A DNA stretch of 64,000 nucleotides from Polaromonas sp. (GCA_013298815.1 JAAFJF010000002.1:117910-181909); one strand, 5' to 3'; positions 34,966 to 43,310 are shown, numbered from the stretch's first letter. Numbers and translations: made by a program. The notes: generated by a model not told the origin, from the sequence alone.

Positions 34966-36024
34966 CTATGCCGTCAGCGAATCCAACGGCCAACGCGGTT
35001 TCACGTCAAAAGCGTAATCCGTGTTCGCGGTTTGCTGCCCGCTTTGCAGCCGCATAGCCGCCGCCATGGCGATCATCGCGCCATTGTCGGTACATAGCGC
35101 CAGCTCAGGGTAATGCACTCGCACCCCGTTCAGGGCGCAAACAGCGTTGAGCTGTTGCCGCAACCGCTGGTTGGCACCCACACCGCCGGCCACCACCAGC
35201 CGCTTCAACCCAGTTTGCAGTAGCGCCGTTCCTGATTTGCGCACCAACACATCGACAATCGCCGCCTGCGTTGACGCGGCAATATCCGCCATCAGCGCGG
35301 GTGAAAACTGCTCGACGGGCACGCCTTCCTGCTCCACCAGTTTCTTGATCTGCACCAGCACCGCCGTTTTCAGCCCCGCAAACGAGAAGTTCAAATCGCC
35401 ACTGTGCAAAAGCGGGCGCGGCAGTTTGAAGGCTTTTTCATTGCCGCCCACCGCCAGTTTCGCCAACCCCGGCCCGCCTGGGTACGGCAGCCCCATCAGC
35501 TTGGCCGATTTGTCAAACGCCTCCCCTGCCGCGTCATCCACACTTTCGCCCAAAATTTCGTACTTGCCGACGCCATCCACCCGCATCAGCTGCGTGTGCC
35601 CGCCAGACACCAGCAGAGCCACAAACGGAAACTCCGGCGGGTCGGCGCTCAAAAACGGCGACAGCAAATGCCCCTCGAGGTGATGCACCCCCAGCACCGG
35701 CTTGCCCAGCGCCGCGCCTAGCGCACACGCCACGCCCGACCCCACCAACAGCGCCCCCGCCAGCCCCGGCCCCTTGGTGTAGGCCACCACGTCGATATCG
35801 CCCAAATTCAGCCCAGATTTGTCCAAGACCTGCTTCGTCAACGGCAACACCCGCCGAATATGGTCACGACTCGCCAGCTCAGGCACCACTCCGCCAAAAG
35901 CTTGGTGCATTTCAATCTGACTATGCAGCGCATCCGCCAGCAGCACAGGCAGCCCACTGCCCTCAGTTTTAACAAGTGCCACGCCCGTTTCGTCGCAGCT
36001 GGATTCGATGCCTAGGATGATCAT
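34966..36024 (-). CDS. tsaD: tRNA N6-adenosine threonylcarbamoyltransferase TsaD
   Basis: Transfers the threonylcarbamoyl group from its adenylate to A37 of ANN-decoding tRNAs, with TsaB and TsaE. The 352-residue protein carries the ASKHA signatures [15 protein letters not shown], the metal-binding [16 protein letters not shown] (two His), [13 protein letters not shown] and [12 protein letters not shown], and CTDNGAMIA near the end. Start ATG 36024. Essential housekeeping gene; it borders the A+T-rich cassette. Confidence 0.97.
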   Translation of the reverse strand: MIILGIESSCDETGVALVKTEGSGLPVLLADALHSQIEMHQAFGGVVPELASRDHIRRVLPLTKQVLDKSGLNLGDIDVVAYTKGPGLAGALLVGSGVACALGAALGKPVLGVHHLEGHLLSPFLSADPPEFPFVALLVSGGHTQLMRVDGVGKYEILGESVDDAAGEAFDKSAKLMGLPYPGGPGLAKLAVGGNEKAFKLPRPLLHSGDLNFSFAGLKTAVLVQIKKLVEQEGVPVEQFSPALMADIAASTQAAIVDVLVRKSGTALLQTGLKRLVVAGGVGANQRLRQQLNAVCALNGVRVHYPELALCTDNGAMIAMAAAMRLQSGQQTANTDYAFDVKPRWPLDSLTA

Positions 36025-36116
36025 GGGGTGAGTTTAACGGGGTGGTGCGGCACGATTTTGCGCCCCAAGAGCCTCAAAAACGATTGAATAGCCGTTTTTA
36101 TGGATCAAATTGGCAC

Positions 36117-36160
36117 CTAGCCGGCGTATTTATTGCCTAAGGTGCTATTTTATTAGTAGC
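36117..36160 (-). repeat. Dispersed hairpin-core repeat, copy 7 (left edge of the membrane/MBL cassette)
   Basis: Minus strand: hairpin GCTACTAATAAAATAGC, then CACCTTAGGCAATAAATACG and CCGGCTAG. The 31-base part 36117-36147 is an inverted match (29 of 31) to 37756-37786 on the other side of the cassette. Confidence 0.88.
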
Positions 36161-36271
36161 ATATTGTGATACTAATAAATCGAAGTATTAATTTTTCATG
36201 CAGATTTAAATTCACCTGAAACAAGACGAAAATGATGAAGGAAGAATTAACGGTTTTTATAAGGAGCGACA

Positions 36272-36739
36272 ATGATTTCTCTAGTGTTCATCTCAGCATA
36301 TTTGATATGTTTTGTACTGGCATGCCTATATGGCTTATATGCGATATTGGTAATTGGACTACCCGCACCTTTGGTCGGAATACAAATTGGATTAAATGCG
36401 GCTCTTGCAGGTGGCATCGGTGGAGGAATTTATTGTTTAAGAGCTGTGTATTTGAATGCCTGCGTTAGAAAGGATTGGCAAGTTGCATGGGCACCATGGT
36501 ATGTTATTAGACCGCTTGTTAGCGTACTATGTGGCGGAGTCAGCTATGCTTTCTTAAAAGCAGGACTACTAGTTCTTGAGTCAGGAACACGCTCAGATTC
36601 ATCTGAACTCGGTTTTTACGCACTTGCATTCATAGCTGGTTTAAATGTCGATAAATTTATCGGGAAAATTGAAGATGTAGCCCAAGCGGTTTGGGGAATA
36701 GAAAAATCAAGAGCATCTAAAACGAAGGCCGAGGAATAA
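36272..36739 (+). CDS. Four-segment membrane protein, cassette gene 1, unknown function
   Basis: A 155-residue membrane protein, ATG preceded by AAGGAG. Likely membrane segments lie near residues 3-31, 36-57, 77-98 and 107-122, followed by a short polar tail (VDKFIGKIEDV then KSRASKTKAEE). The pattern W..WY.IRP...V..GG and FIAGLNVDKFI resembles a loose class of bacterial membrane modules with an arginine-proline pair ahead of the third segment and a F.AGF.-type fourth segment; I cannot name a family. It is A+T-rich compared with tsaD and argO. The next gene starts four bases after its stop, so the two form a unit. Confidence 0.8.
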   Translation: MISLVFISAYLICFVLACLYGLYAILVIGLPAPLVGIQIGLNAALAGGIGGGIYCLRAVYLNACVRKDWQVAWAPWYVIRPLVSVLCGGVSYAFLKAGLLVLESGTRSDSSELGFYALAFIAGLNVDKFIGKIEDVAQAVWGIEKSRASKTKAEE

Positions 36740-36742
36740 GTC

Positions 36743-37744
36743 ATGGGAGCACAAGTTCATTTTGTAAACGTGCATCCAGGCGATTGCACAGTAATTAAAC
36801 ATGCTTCTGGGCACGTTACGATGATTGATATATGTGATGGCAATTCAGAAACAGTTGATACAGTAGTTTTCGAAGAATCTGTAAGCAAATCTAGCAATAC
36901 GCTTGGCAATTTTGCTATGTGTGAATGCAACACAAATCCGATTGATTACATTAAATTACTTGGTATCAAGAATCTCTTTCGATTTATTCTTACGCATCCG
37001 GATATGGATCATATGGATGGATTTAATCAATTAATGAATGAAATCGGAGCACAAAACTTTTGGGATTCAACAGCACGGAGAGATAAACCTGATTTTAATA
37101 ATAATGGCCCTTATCTCGAAGCGGATTGGGATAGATATGCGACAGTTAGAGATGGTAAAGAAGATGGAGTCACGGTTGTTAAGCCATTGGCTGGTGCGAA
37201 TTTCAAATATGCGAACAAAAATGAAGACGATACGGGTGGAGGGGATGGATTATCTATTCTCGCTCCGAATAAAGCTCTTCTAAATGATGCAGATTTAAAT
37301 GATGATATTAACGAAGGCTCCTACGTAATCTTATATCGTAGCATAGGTGGAAAAATCTTAATCTGTGGCGATGCTCACGATAGTACATTTGAGTACATAA
37401 AGAAAAATCATTTAGATGATGTCAAAGATGTGACAGTTTTACTTGCACCGCATCATGGACGTCATTCAAATCGTAGTTATGATTTTTTAGATTTTATTAA
37501 ACCTCGTTTAACTGTAATTGGTTGCGCGCCAAGTAAATACATAGATTACAACCAATGGAACCGCAGGGATCTTAAAATACTTACAAGTAATCAAGCTGGA
37601 AATATAGTTTTAGAAATCGAAAAAGACATAATTGATGTTTATATTGAAAACGAAACCTTTGCACGCAAACATATTGAGGGTGATTTTGTAAGGAACAAGC
37701 AAAACTATGTTGGCTTGTGGCGTTATAACAAGATAAGTAGTTAG
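36743..37744 (+). CDS. Metallo-beta-lactamase-fold hydrolase (ComEC-like soluble domain), cassette gene 2
   Basis: A 333-residue soluble protein with the metal signature of the fold: HPDMDH at residues 85-90 (HxDxDH), GDAHD near 209-213 and PHHGRHS near 236-242. It starts HFVNVHPGDCTVIKH, as do ComEC C-terminal domains and their stand-alone relatives, which act on nucleic acids or phosphodiesters. Between 90 and 200 is a variable polar insert. With the membrane protein directly upstream, a hydrolase plus membrane effector module (possible defence or stress function) is conceivable, but this is inference. Base composition suggests horizontal acquisition. Confidence 0.82.
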   Translation: MGAQVHFVNVHPGDCTVIKHASGHVTMIDICDGNSETVDTVVFEESVSKSSNTLGNFAMCECNTNPIDYIKLLGIKNLFRFILTHPDMDHMDGFNQLMNEIGAQNFWDSTARRDKPDFNNNGPYLEADWDRYATVRDGKEDGVTVVKPLAGANFKYANKNEDDTGGGDGLSILAPNKALLNDADLNDDINEGSYVILYRSIGGKILICGDAHDSTFEYIKKNHLDDVKDVTVLLAPHHGRHSNRSYDFLDFIKPRLTVIGCAPSKYIDYNQWNRRDLKILTSNQAGNIVLEIEKDIIDVYIENETFARKHIEGDFVRNKQNYVGLWRYNKISS

Positions 37745-37786
37745 TATTATTTTTATAGCATCTTAGGCAATAAATATGCCGGCTAG
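37743..37786 (+). repeat. Dispersed hairpin-core repeat, copy 8 (right edge of the membrane/MBL cassette)
   Basis: It begins within the stop codon of the hydrolase gene. The hairpin arm is degenerate on the left (AGTATTATTTTTATAGC), then ATCTTAGGCAATAAATATG and CCGGCTAG. Orientation is opposite to copy 7. Confidence 0.85.
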
Positions 37787-37810
37787 ATTCAAAAAATACC
37801 TCTAAACCCA

Positions 37811-38431
37811 ATGTCCAACGCCTTCCTCTCCGGCTTCCTCACCAGCCTAGCCCTCATCGTCCCCATAGGCGCGCAAAACGCTTTTGTCTTAAAGCTGGGG
37901 TTGATGCGGCAGCATGTGTTGGTGATTGCGTTGTTGTGCGGGTTTATGGATGCGGCGCTGATTTTGGTGGGGGTGACGTTTGCTGGGGCGACGTTTGGGC
38001 AATATGGGTGGGCGCTGCTAGGGGTGAAGTATGTGGGGGTGGCGTTTTTGGTGGTTTACGGGTTTCGGGCGTTTATGACTGCTTACAAACATGCGCAGCC
38101 GATGGCGGAAACGCCGCTGAACCAGACGATCAGCTTAAAAACCGCTATAGCCACTGCGTTGGGCTTCACACTGCTCAACCCGCACGTTTACTTGGACACC
38201 GTGCTGCTGATTGGCGGCATCAGCGTGCAGTACAAGCCCAACCAGTACGACTACGCTGTGGGTGCGCTGATAGCCTCTTTTACGTGGTTTTTGACCCTAG
38301 GCTTTGGCGCACGACTGCTGCGACCACTGTTTGCCAAAGCGCGAACTTGGGTAGTTTTAGAAGTGGTGATTGGGCTGCTGATGTGGAGCATTGCCTACCA
38401 TATTTGGTTTTTACCGTTGACAGCTTTATAA
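37811..38431 (+). CDS. LysE/ArgO-family amino-acid exporter
   Basis: A 206-residue exporter with six membrane segments. The N-terminal SLALIVPIGAQNAFVLKLGL and the mid-protein TALGFTLLNPHVYLDTVLLIGG match the LysE/ArgO family closely, which exports arginine or lysine. Stands alone between the cassette and the toxin-antitoxin pair. No ArgP-type regulator is next to it. Confidence 0.9.
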   Translation: MSNAFLSGFLTSLALIVPIGAQNAFVLKLGLMRQHVLVIALLCGFMDAALILVGVTFAGATFGQYGWALLGVKYVGVAFLVVYGFRAFMTAYKHAQPMAETPLNQTISLKTAIATALGFTLLNPHVYLDTVLLIGGISVQYKPNQYDYAVGALIASFTWFLTLGFGARLLRPLFAKARTWVVLEVVIGLLMWSIAYHIWFLPLTAL

Positions 38432-38460
38432 ATTAAACCATCCATTTCAACCCTAAATTT

Positions 38461-38490
38461 CGTGCGCACTATTCGTATTCGTGTACACTA
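38461..38490. promoter_or_regulatory. Paired palindromes before the toxin-antitoxin genes
   Basis: CGTGCGCACTA (38461-38471) and CGTGTACACTA (38480-38490) are direct repeats, each centred on an eight-base palindrome (GTGCGCAC, GTGTACAC), 19 bases apart. They end six bases before the antitoxin ATG. TACACT at 38485-38490 could serve as a -10 box, which would make the mRNA nearly leaderless. Autoregulation by the antitoxin is the likely function. Confidence 0.6.
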
Positions 38491-38495
38491 CAGCT

Positions 38496-38813
38496 ATGAA
38501 AAACATCACTTTTAGTGCTGAAGATGCGTCTATTGCGAAGGCGCGAAGCCTAGCGCAGCTTCGCGGCACGACCCTGAATGAAGAGTTTAGACTTTGGCTA
38601 GCCAGCTACGCCAGCGCGGACACGGTGGCGCTTAAAAAAGCGCAGACTATGACCTTGATTGAGCAATTAACGTCACGCCAAGGCCAACAATCTGCTGTGC
38701 CTATTGACTACGCCTTCACGGCAGAGGCAAATCGCCCTGCTGTGCGTGATGCGTTTAACGAACGCGAGCAACGTATGCTTGAGCGGTTGGATAGCACTGG
38801 TGCGGCATCTTGA
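38496..38813 (+). CDS. Antitoxin of a VapBC-like pair
   Basis: A 105-residue protein starting MKNITFSAEDASIAKARSLAQLRGTTLNEEFRLWL, the pattern of a ribbon-helix-helix DNA-binding N-terminus with a short beta strand then two helices. The C-terminal half is polar and probably wraps the toxin. The ATG at 38496 is preferred to an in-frame GTG at 38481, which lies within the palindrome. Its stop overlaps the toxin start codon. Confidence 0.78.
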   Translation: MKNITFSAEDASIAKARSLAQLRGTTLNEEFRLWLASYASADTVALKKAQTMTLIEQLTSRQGQQSAVPIDYAFTAEANRPAVRDAFNEREQRMLERLDSTGAAS

Positions 38814-39274
38814 GCAACTTTGCGTCTGAAAGCGAGCGCTTTTTCCTAGATACCAATATTGCTGTTTATTGCTTTGACGACACCGCCTCACTAAAACAAT
38901 CACGCGCGAAAGACCTGATGGCGCATGGCGCTAGCTCTGGCATGGGCGTGGTCAGCTACCAAGTGATGCAAGAGTTTTGCAATGTAGCGTCGGCCAGCAA
39001 ACGACTGGCGTTAAGCGCTGAACAAACCATGGCTTTTGCTAGCCTTTTACTAGCACCCATGAACAAAGTAGAGCCTAGCCTTGCGCTGCTAACTTCTGCA
39101 TTGAAAATAAAAACGGAAGTTGGCTACAGCTTTTATGACAGCTTGATCGTCGCCGCAGCAGCGCAGGCTGGCTGCCATATCTTGTATTCTGAAGACATGC
39201 AGCATGGGCAACGTGTGGCTGGTTTACGCGTTGTGAATCCGTTCATCAGCTCTACTAACGAACTCGGTAACTGA
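38810..39274 (+). CDS. PIN-domain toxin (VapC-like ribonuclease)
   Basis: A 154-residue PIN-domain protein. The acidic active-site residues are at FFLDTNI, MQEFCNV, YDSLIVAAA and YSEDMQHG, the usual four positions of VapC nucleases, which cleave tRNA or rRNA. The start is TTG 38810, overlapping the antitoxin stop (TTGA), a typical coupled arrangement. The pair may be chromosomally stable or part of an accessory stretch starting at the adjacent A+T-rich cassette. Confidence 0.85.
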   Translation: MSNFASESERFFLDTNIAVYCFDDTASLKQSRAKDLMAHGASSGMGVVSYQVMQEFCNVASASKRLALSAEQTMAFASLLLAPMNKVEPSLALLTSALKIKTEVGYSFYDSLIVAAAAQAGCHILYSEDMQHGQRVAGLRVVNPFISSTNELGN

Positions 39275-39278
39275 CCTT

Positions 39279-40193
39279 TTAGCGCAACCGCTTCACCAAA
39301 CTAGACGTATCCCAACGCTGCCCACCCATGGCTTGCACGTCAGCGTAAAACTGGTCGACCAAGGCGGTGACGGGCAAACGTGCGCCGTTGCGTTTGGATT
39401 CGTCCAGTACCAGCCCCAAGTCTTTGCGCATCCAATCGACCGCAAAGCCGAAGTCAAACTTGTCTGCCACCATGGTTTTGCCACGGTTGTCTAGCTGCCA
39501 GCTTTGGGCTGCGCCTTTGCCGATGACGTCTAGCACCAAGTTGACGTCTAAACCCGCTTTTTGACCGAAAGCCACGGCCTCGGACAAGCCTTGCACCAAG
39601 CCGGCGATGCAGATTTGGTTCACCATCTTGGTCAGCTGCCCTGCCCCCGCCTCGCCCATGCGGGTGAAGGCGCGGGAGAACGCCATGGCTGTGGGCTGCA
39701 CAGCGTCAAAAGCGGCTTGGTCGCCGCCGCACATGACCGTTAGCAAGCCGTTTTGCGCACCAGCTTGGCCGCCTGAGACGGGTGCATCGACAAAATGCAA
39801 GCCCGAAGCCTTGGCAACTTCGTACAACTCACGAGCGATGCTAGCGGAAGCGGTGGTGTGGTCGACCAAAATAGCGCCCTTTTTCATGCCTGCAAAAGCG
39901 CCATCAGTACCCAAGATAACACTGCGCAAATCGTCATCATTGCCAACGCAGCAAAACACGATGTCTGCATCTTGAACTGCTGATTTAGGGGTTAAACCGT
40001 GTGTAGCCGAGGTATATTCGGCCTTAAACGCTATAGATTTTGCAGTAGAACGGTTATAGACTGCAACGCTATGCCCCGCCAAATGCAAATGCCCTGCCAT
40101 GGGGTAGCCCATCACGCCTAGGCCCAAGAAGGCAACTTTTTGAGATGGGGTAGATTCGTAGGTTTTGGGGTTGGTAGATGACATGGTGGACAA
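39279..40193 (-). CDS. 3-hydroxyisobutyrate / 2-hydroxy-3-oxopropionate dehydrogenase family
   Basis: A 304-residue beta-hydroxyacid dehydrogenase. The NAD(P) motif is VAFLGLGVMGYPMAGHL, the substrate loop is VDAPVSGGQAGAQNGLL, the catalytic Lys is in LTKMVNQICIAG, and KDLGLVLDESKRNG is near the end. Candidates are 3-hydroxyisobutyrate dehydrogenase or tartronate semialdehyde reductase; neighbours do not decide. Two possible starts (40193 and 40184) differ by three residues. Divergent from the RlpA-like gene with a 22-base gap. Confidence 0.88.
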   Translation of the reverse strand: MSTMSSTNPKTYESTPSQKVAFLGLGVMGYPMAGHLHLAGHSVAVYNRSTAKSIAFKAEYTSATHGLTPKSAVQDADIVFCCVGNDDDLRSVILGTDGAFAGMKKGAILVDHTTASASIARELYEVAKASGLHFVDAPVSGGQAGAQNGLLTVMCGGDQAAFDAVQPTAMAFSRAFTRMGEAGAGQLTKMVNQICIAGLVQGLSEAVAFGQKAGLDVNLVLDVIGKGAAQSWQLDNRGKTMVADKFDFGFAVDWMRKDLGLVLDESKRNGARLPVTALVDQFYADVQAMGGQRWDTSSLVKRLR

Positions 40194-40215
40194 TCAGTTG
40201 TAGAGATGAAGTGAA

Positions 40216-40704
40216 ATGAAGAGATCAAATAATAAACGATACCTTGGCCAAATCGTGGTCGCCTGCGCAGTTCTTTGCCTGAGCTCGGCTGTGGGCGCGC
40301 AGGAAACTGTAGCGCCACAAGCAGAATCACCCAAAAAGGAATCGCTCCAGAAAGAAGAAAGCAAAATAGAAGAAGTGCAGATCGACGAACCTCAAAAAGA
40401 GGCTGTAAAAGAGGGCGCTATAGGCGTTGCATCTTATTACGCAGCCAAATTTCAAGGCAGACGCACTGCCAGCGGCGAGCGATTCAACTCAAAAGTGCTG
40501 ACTGCGGCGCATCTGACTTTACCGTTTGGTACGCTGTTGAAGGTAACGAATTTGCAGAATCTGAAATCCGTCATCGTCCGCGTCAACGACCGCGGCCCGC
40601 ATGTACGGGGGCGCATTGTGGATTTATCCAGGGCGGCAGCTGAGCTGATTGGTATGCGGCACACCGGTACAGCGCGTGTTGAGCTTGAAATCCTTGCAAA
40701 ATAA
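40216..40704 (+). CDS. RlpA-like septal protein (double-psi beta-barrel)
   Basis: A 162-residue exported protein. A signal peptide (cleavage after VGA) is followed by a Lys/Glu-rich charged stretch of about 35 residues, then a RlpA-type double-psi barrel: GVASYYAAKFQGRRTASGE, LTAAHLTLPFGTLLKVTN and VRVNDRGPHVRGRIVDLSRAAA. The catalytic Asp of RlpA glycosidases (NDRGP) is present. No SPOR domain, so it is shorter than canonical RlpA. It may cleave denuded glycan strands in the periplasm. Confidence 0.85.
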   Translation: MKRSNNKRYLGQIVVACAVLCLSSAVGAQETVAPQAESPKKESLQKEESKIEEVQIDEPQKEAVKEGAIGVASYYAAKFQGRRTASGERFNSKVLTAAHLTLPFGTLLKVTNLQNLKSVIVRVNDRGPHVRGRIVDLSRAAAELIGMRHTGTARVELEILAK

Positions 40705-40731
40705 GTTAAAGCCTTAAATTAAACTTTAAAA

Positions 40732-41406
40732 TTAAACCTTGGCAACTTCACCCGCCTCAATGGTGATGATGCGCTCACACCGCGCAGCAATAGCCGGGTC
40801 ATGTGTGACCAAAACCAGCGTCGTGCCCAATTCCGCGTTCAGCTCAAACATCAGCTTCATGATGCTTTCGCCCGTGGCGTGGTCTAAGCTGCCAGTGGGT
40901 TCATCAGCTAATAAAACTGAGGGTTGCACCACAAAAGCCCGCGCCAAGGCTACGCGCTGCTGCTCACCACCGCTCAAAGTTTTAGGGTAAGCACTTAATC
41001 GGCTGCTTAAGCCGACACGAGCCAGCATTTCGCTGGCAGCTTTTCGGGCGTCTTTACGACCGGCTAATTCCAAAGGCAACATCACGTTCTCTAACGCGCT
41101 GTAATTACCCATAAGCTGGAAGCTTTGAAAGACAAATCCGACACTTTGGGCTCGTAACAAGGCTCTGGCGTCTTCATCGACCGCGAAAATGTCTTGCCCA
41201 CGCAGGCGAACCGTACCCTTGCTGGGTGTGTCCAAGCCCGCAATGATGGACAATAAGGTACTTTTACCCGAACCTGACGCACCGACGATGGCGCAGGTTT
41301 CGCGGGCTGCTAGCTGAAAATCAATATCGCGCAGAATATCCAGTGTGCCGGTGGAATCGGTGACGGACTTGAACACGTGCTCTACGGCAATAATGGACTC
41401 TTTCAT
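40732..41406 (-). CDS. ABC transporter ATP-binding protein, YbbA/LolD type
   Basis: A 224-residue ATPase from ATG 41406. Walker A is GASGSGKST, signature LSGGEQQRVALAR, Walker B VLLADEPTGSLD and the switch is VLVTHDPA. It resembles YbbA, which in E. coli is also divergent from tesA. A partner permease (YbbP type) is not adjacent here. Its start codon overlaps that of tesA on the other strand: CATG at 41404-41407 serves both. Confidence 0.88.
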   Translation of the reverse strand: MKESIIAVEHVFKSVTDSTGTLDILRDIDFQLAARETCAIVGASGSGKSTLLSIIAGLDTPSKGTVRLRGQDIFAVDEDARALLRAQSVGFVFQSFQLMGNYSALENVMLPLELAGRKDARKAASEMLARVGLSSRLSAYPKTLSGGEQQRVALARAFVVQPSVLLADEPTGSLDHATGESIMKLMFELNAELGTTLVLVTHDPAIAARCERIITIEAGEVAKV

Positions 41407-42205
41407 GCAACTACTTTCTTCGATGACTTCATTTATTTCAAGATTAGCATTTATTTTTCTAGCCCTGAACATGGTGGCTACACCTGCATTTAGCAAGGCT
41501 ACAGCTTCTAAAACACAACCTGTACGGATTTTGGTCGTCGGTGATTCGCTCAGTGCTGAGTATGGCCTAAAGCGTGGCAGCGGCTGGGTGGCATTGCTGG
41601 AAAACCGCTTGGCTGAATCGATTAATTGGAACGAGAAGCCTAAGAAAAAAATAAAAAATACTACTAATAATATAGCGCCTCAGGCAGTAAATACGACGGT
41701 TACAGTCGAAAATAGCATTAAAATAACGCCAGATTTTACTGTAATTAACGCCAGTATCAGCGGCGATACAACATCTGGCGGACGCTCGCGACTAGCACCC
41801 CTTATAGACCTGCACCACCCCACCCACATCATCATCGAACTGGGCGCTAACGACGCTCTGCGCGGTTTACCGGTCGCTAAAACTGAAGAAAATTTAACCG
41901 CAATGGTGCAGACCGCGTTGAAATCAAAGGCCAAAGTGCTGCTGGTCGGCATCCAAATTCCGCCGAATTATGGTTCCGTGTTTGCCAAACAGTTCACAGA
42001 GACCTACCCCAAAGTCGCCAAGGCGAACAAAGTCGGTTTGGTGCCCTTCATGCTGGCTGGCGTGGCGGACTCGGCAGATGCGGCCAAGCTCTTCCAAGCA
42101 GACCGTATTCACCCCACCGAAGCTGCGCATCCAATTATTTTGAACAATATCTGGCCTGAATTGCAAAAGCAACTCAAAACCCAAACCGCCAAAGCTAATA
42201 AGTAA
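41405..42205 (+). CDS. tesA: Arylesterase / lysophospholipase L1, GDSL family (TesA-like)
   Basis: A SGNH hydrolase, 266 residues from ATG 41405 (alternatives at 41393 and 41423; no clear ribosome site for any). Signal peptide, then the nucleophile block ILVVGDSLSAEYG, VINASISGDTTSGG, GANDALRGLP and DRIHPTEAAH with the catalytic Asp and His. Between the nucleophile block and the second block there is an extra polar stretch of about 35 residues (KKKIKNTTNN, then IAPQAVNTT) not found in E. coli TesA; part is a translated dispersed repeat. The enzyme should be periplasmic. Confidence 0.88.
   Translation: MQLLSSMTSFISRLAFIFLALNMVATPAFSKATASKTQPVRILVVGDSLSAEYGLKRGSGWVALLENRLAESINWNEKPKKKIKNTTNNIAPQAVNTTVTVENSIKITPDFTVINASISGDTTSGGRSRLAPLIDLHHPTHIIIELGANDALRGLPVAKTEENLTAMVQTALKSKAKVLLVGIQIPPNYGSVFAKQFTETYPKVAKANKVGLVPFMLAGVADSADAAKLFQADRIHPTEAAHPIILNNIWPELQKQLKTQTAKANK
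41660..41702 (+). repeat. Dispersed hairpin-core repeat, copy 9 (inside tesA)
   Basis: Left arm degenerate (ACTACTAATAATATAGC), then GCCTCAGGCAGTAAATACG and ACGGTTA. It is in frame and translated as NTTNNIAPQAVNTT within the extra loop of the esterase. Confidence 0.8.
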
Positions 42206-42227
42206 GCCAAAAAATGAGTTTTCCTCA

Positions 42228-43310
42228 ATGAGTTTGACCCCCATCCCCGCTGCACAGGCGCTGCAACAGCTCGACAGCTTCGACACCATCATCGACGCCC
42301 GCACTGAGGCCGAGTTCGCCGACGACCACCTGCCCGATGCGCTTAACTGGCCCACGCTGAACAACGCCCAGCGCATTGAAGTGGGCACGATGTACAAGCA
42401 AATCAACGCGTTTGAGGCAAAGAAGCGTGGCGCGGCGATGGCTGCGGCGAATATCTCAGCGCACATCAACCAGCACGTTATCGATAAGCCACGTGACTGG
42501 AAACCGCTGACTTACTGCTGGCGCGGTGGCAAACGAAGTGGCTCGTTGTCCTTGATTTTGAGTGAAATAGGTTTCAATGTTCGCATCATTGAAGGCGGCT
42601 ACAAAGCCTTTCGTGCGGCGCTGGTTGCGGATATACCCCGCTTAGTTGAGCAGCTCAACTTCATCGTCATCTGCGGACCCACAGGATCGGGCAAAACTCG
42701 GCTGCTGCAAGCTTTAACAACTATTCCTGCAACTGAGTCTCAACCCGCGCCCCAAGTGCTAGATTTAGAAGCGCTTGCAAACCACCGCAGTTCTGTCCTC
42801 GGCGTCTTGCCTGGCCTGCCACAGCCCACGCAAAAAGCTTATGACACATTGGTGTGGAACGCTTTGCGCCGCTTTGACCCAACGCGTCCAATCTACGTGG
42901 AGTCTGAAAGCAAAAAAGTCGGCAACGTGGTTGTGCCTGTGTCGTTGATGGACAAAATGCGCAGCAGTCCTTGCCTGAATTTGCAACTGCCGCTAGAAGC
43001 GCGTGTGACCTTGTTGATGGAAGACTACGACTTTTTTGTGAAAGACACGGCGTTTTTCTGCGACCGTTTGGACGCTTTGGTTTCGGCGCGTGGCCATGAA
43101 GTCGTGAAACGCTGGCAAGCGTTGGCGAGAGCTAATGATTGCGAAACTGTGGTGCGTGAGTTACTGATTGACCACTATGACCCAGTTTATTTTCAATCGA
43201 TGAGGCGTAACTTTAAGCAATATGAGCAATCTAATCTGTTATTGCCAGATGACCACACCCATGCAGCTATGCGGCGGCTAGCGCAGCAGCTGAATCAAGC
43301 AAAAACCTAG
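42228..43310 (+). CDS. mnmH: tRNA 2-selenouridine synthase
   Basis: MnmH (SelU, YbbB) replaces sulfur by selenium at the wobble 2-thiouridine of certain tRNAs via a geranylated intermediate. The 360-residue protein has an N-terminal rhodanese domain (FDTIIDARTEAEFADDHLP, active-site Cys in YCWRGGKRSGSL) and a C-terminal P-loop domain (ICGPTGSGKTRLL) with IYVESESKKVGNVVVP. It follows tesA by 22 bases, as ybbB adjoins ybbA/tesA in enterics. A selD gene should exist elsewhere; none is in this window. Confidence 0.93.
   Translation: MSLTPIPAAQALQQLDSFDTIIDARTEAEFADDHLPDALNWPTLNNAQRIEVGTMYKQINAFEAKKRGAAMAAANISAHINQHVIDKPRDWKPLTYCWRGGKRSGSLSLILSEIGFNVRIIEGGYKAFRAALVADIPRLVEQLNFIVICGPTGSGKTRLLQALTTIPATESQPAPQVLDLEALANHRSSVLGVLPGLPQPTQKAYDTLVWNALRRFDPTRPIYVESESKKVGNVVVPVSLMDKMRSSPCLNLQLPLEARVTLLMEDYDFFVKDTAFFCDRLDALVSARGHEVVKRWQALARANDCETVVRELLIDHYDPVYFQSMRRNFKQYEQSNLLLPDDHTHAAMRRLAQQLNQAKT

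Noticed and set aside
39996..40045. Possible fourteenth repeat copy in the hydroxyacid dehydrogenase gene (TAGCCGAGGTATATTCGGCC with GCTATAG)
   Set aside because: Ends match but the core differs in too many places; it may be a decayed copy, but I cannot support it.
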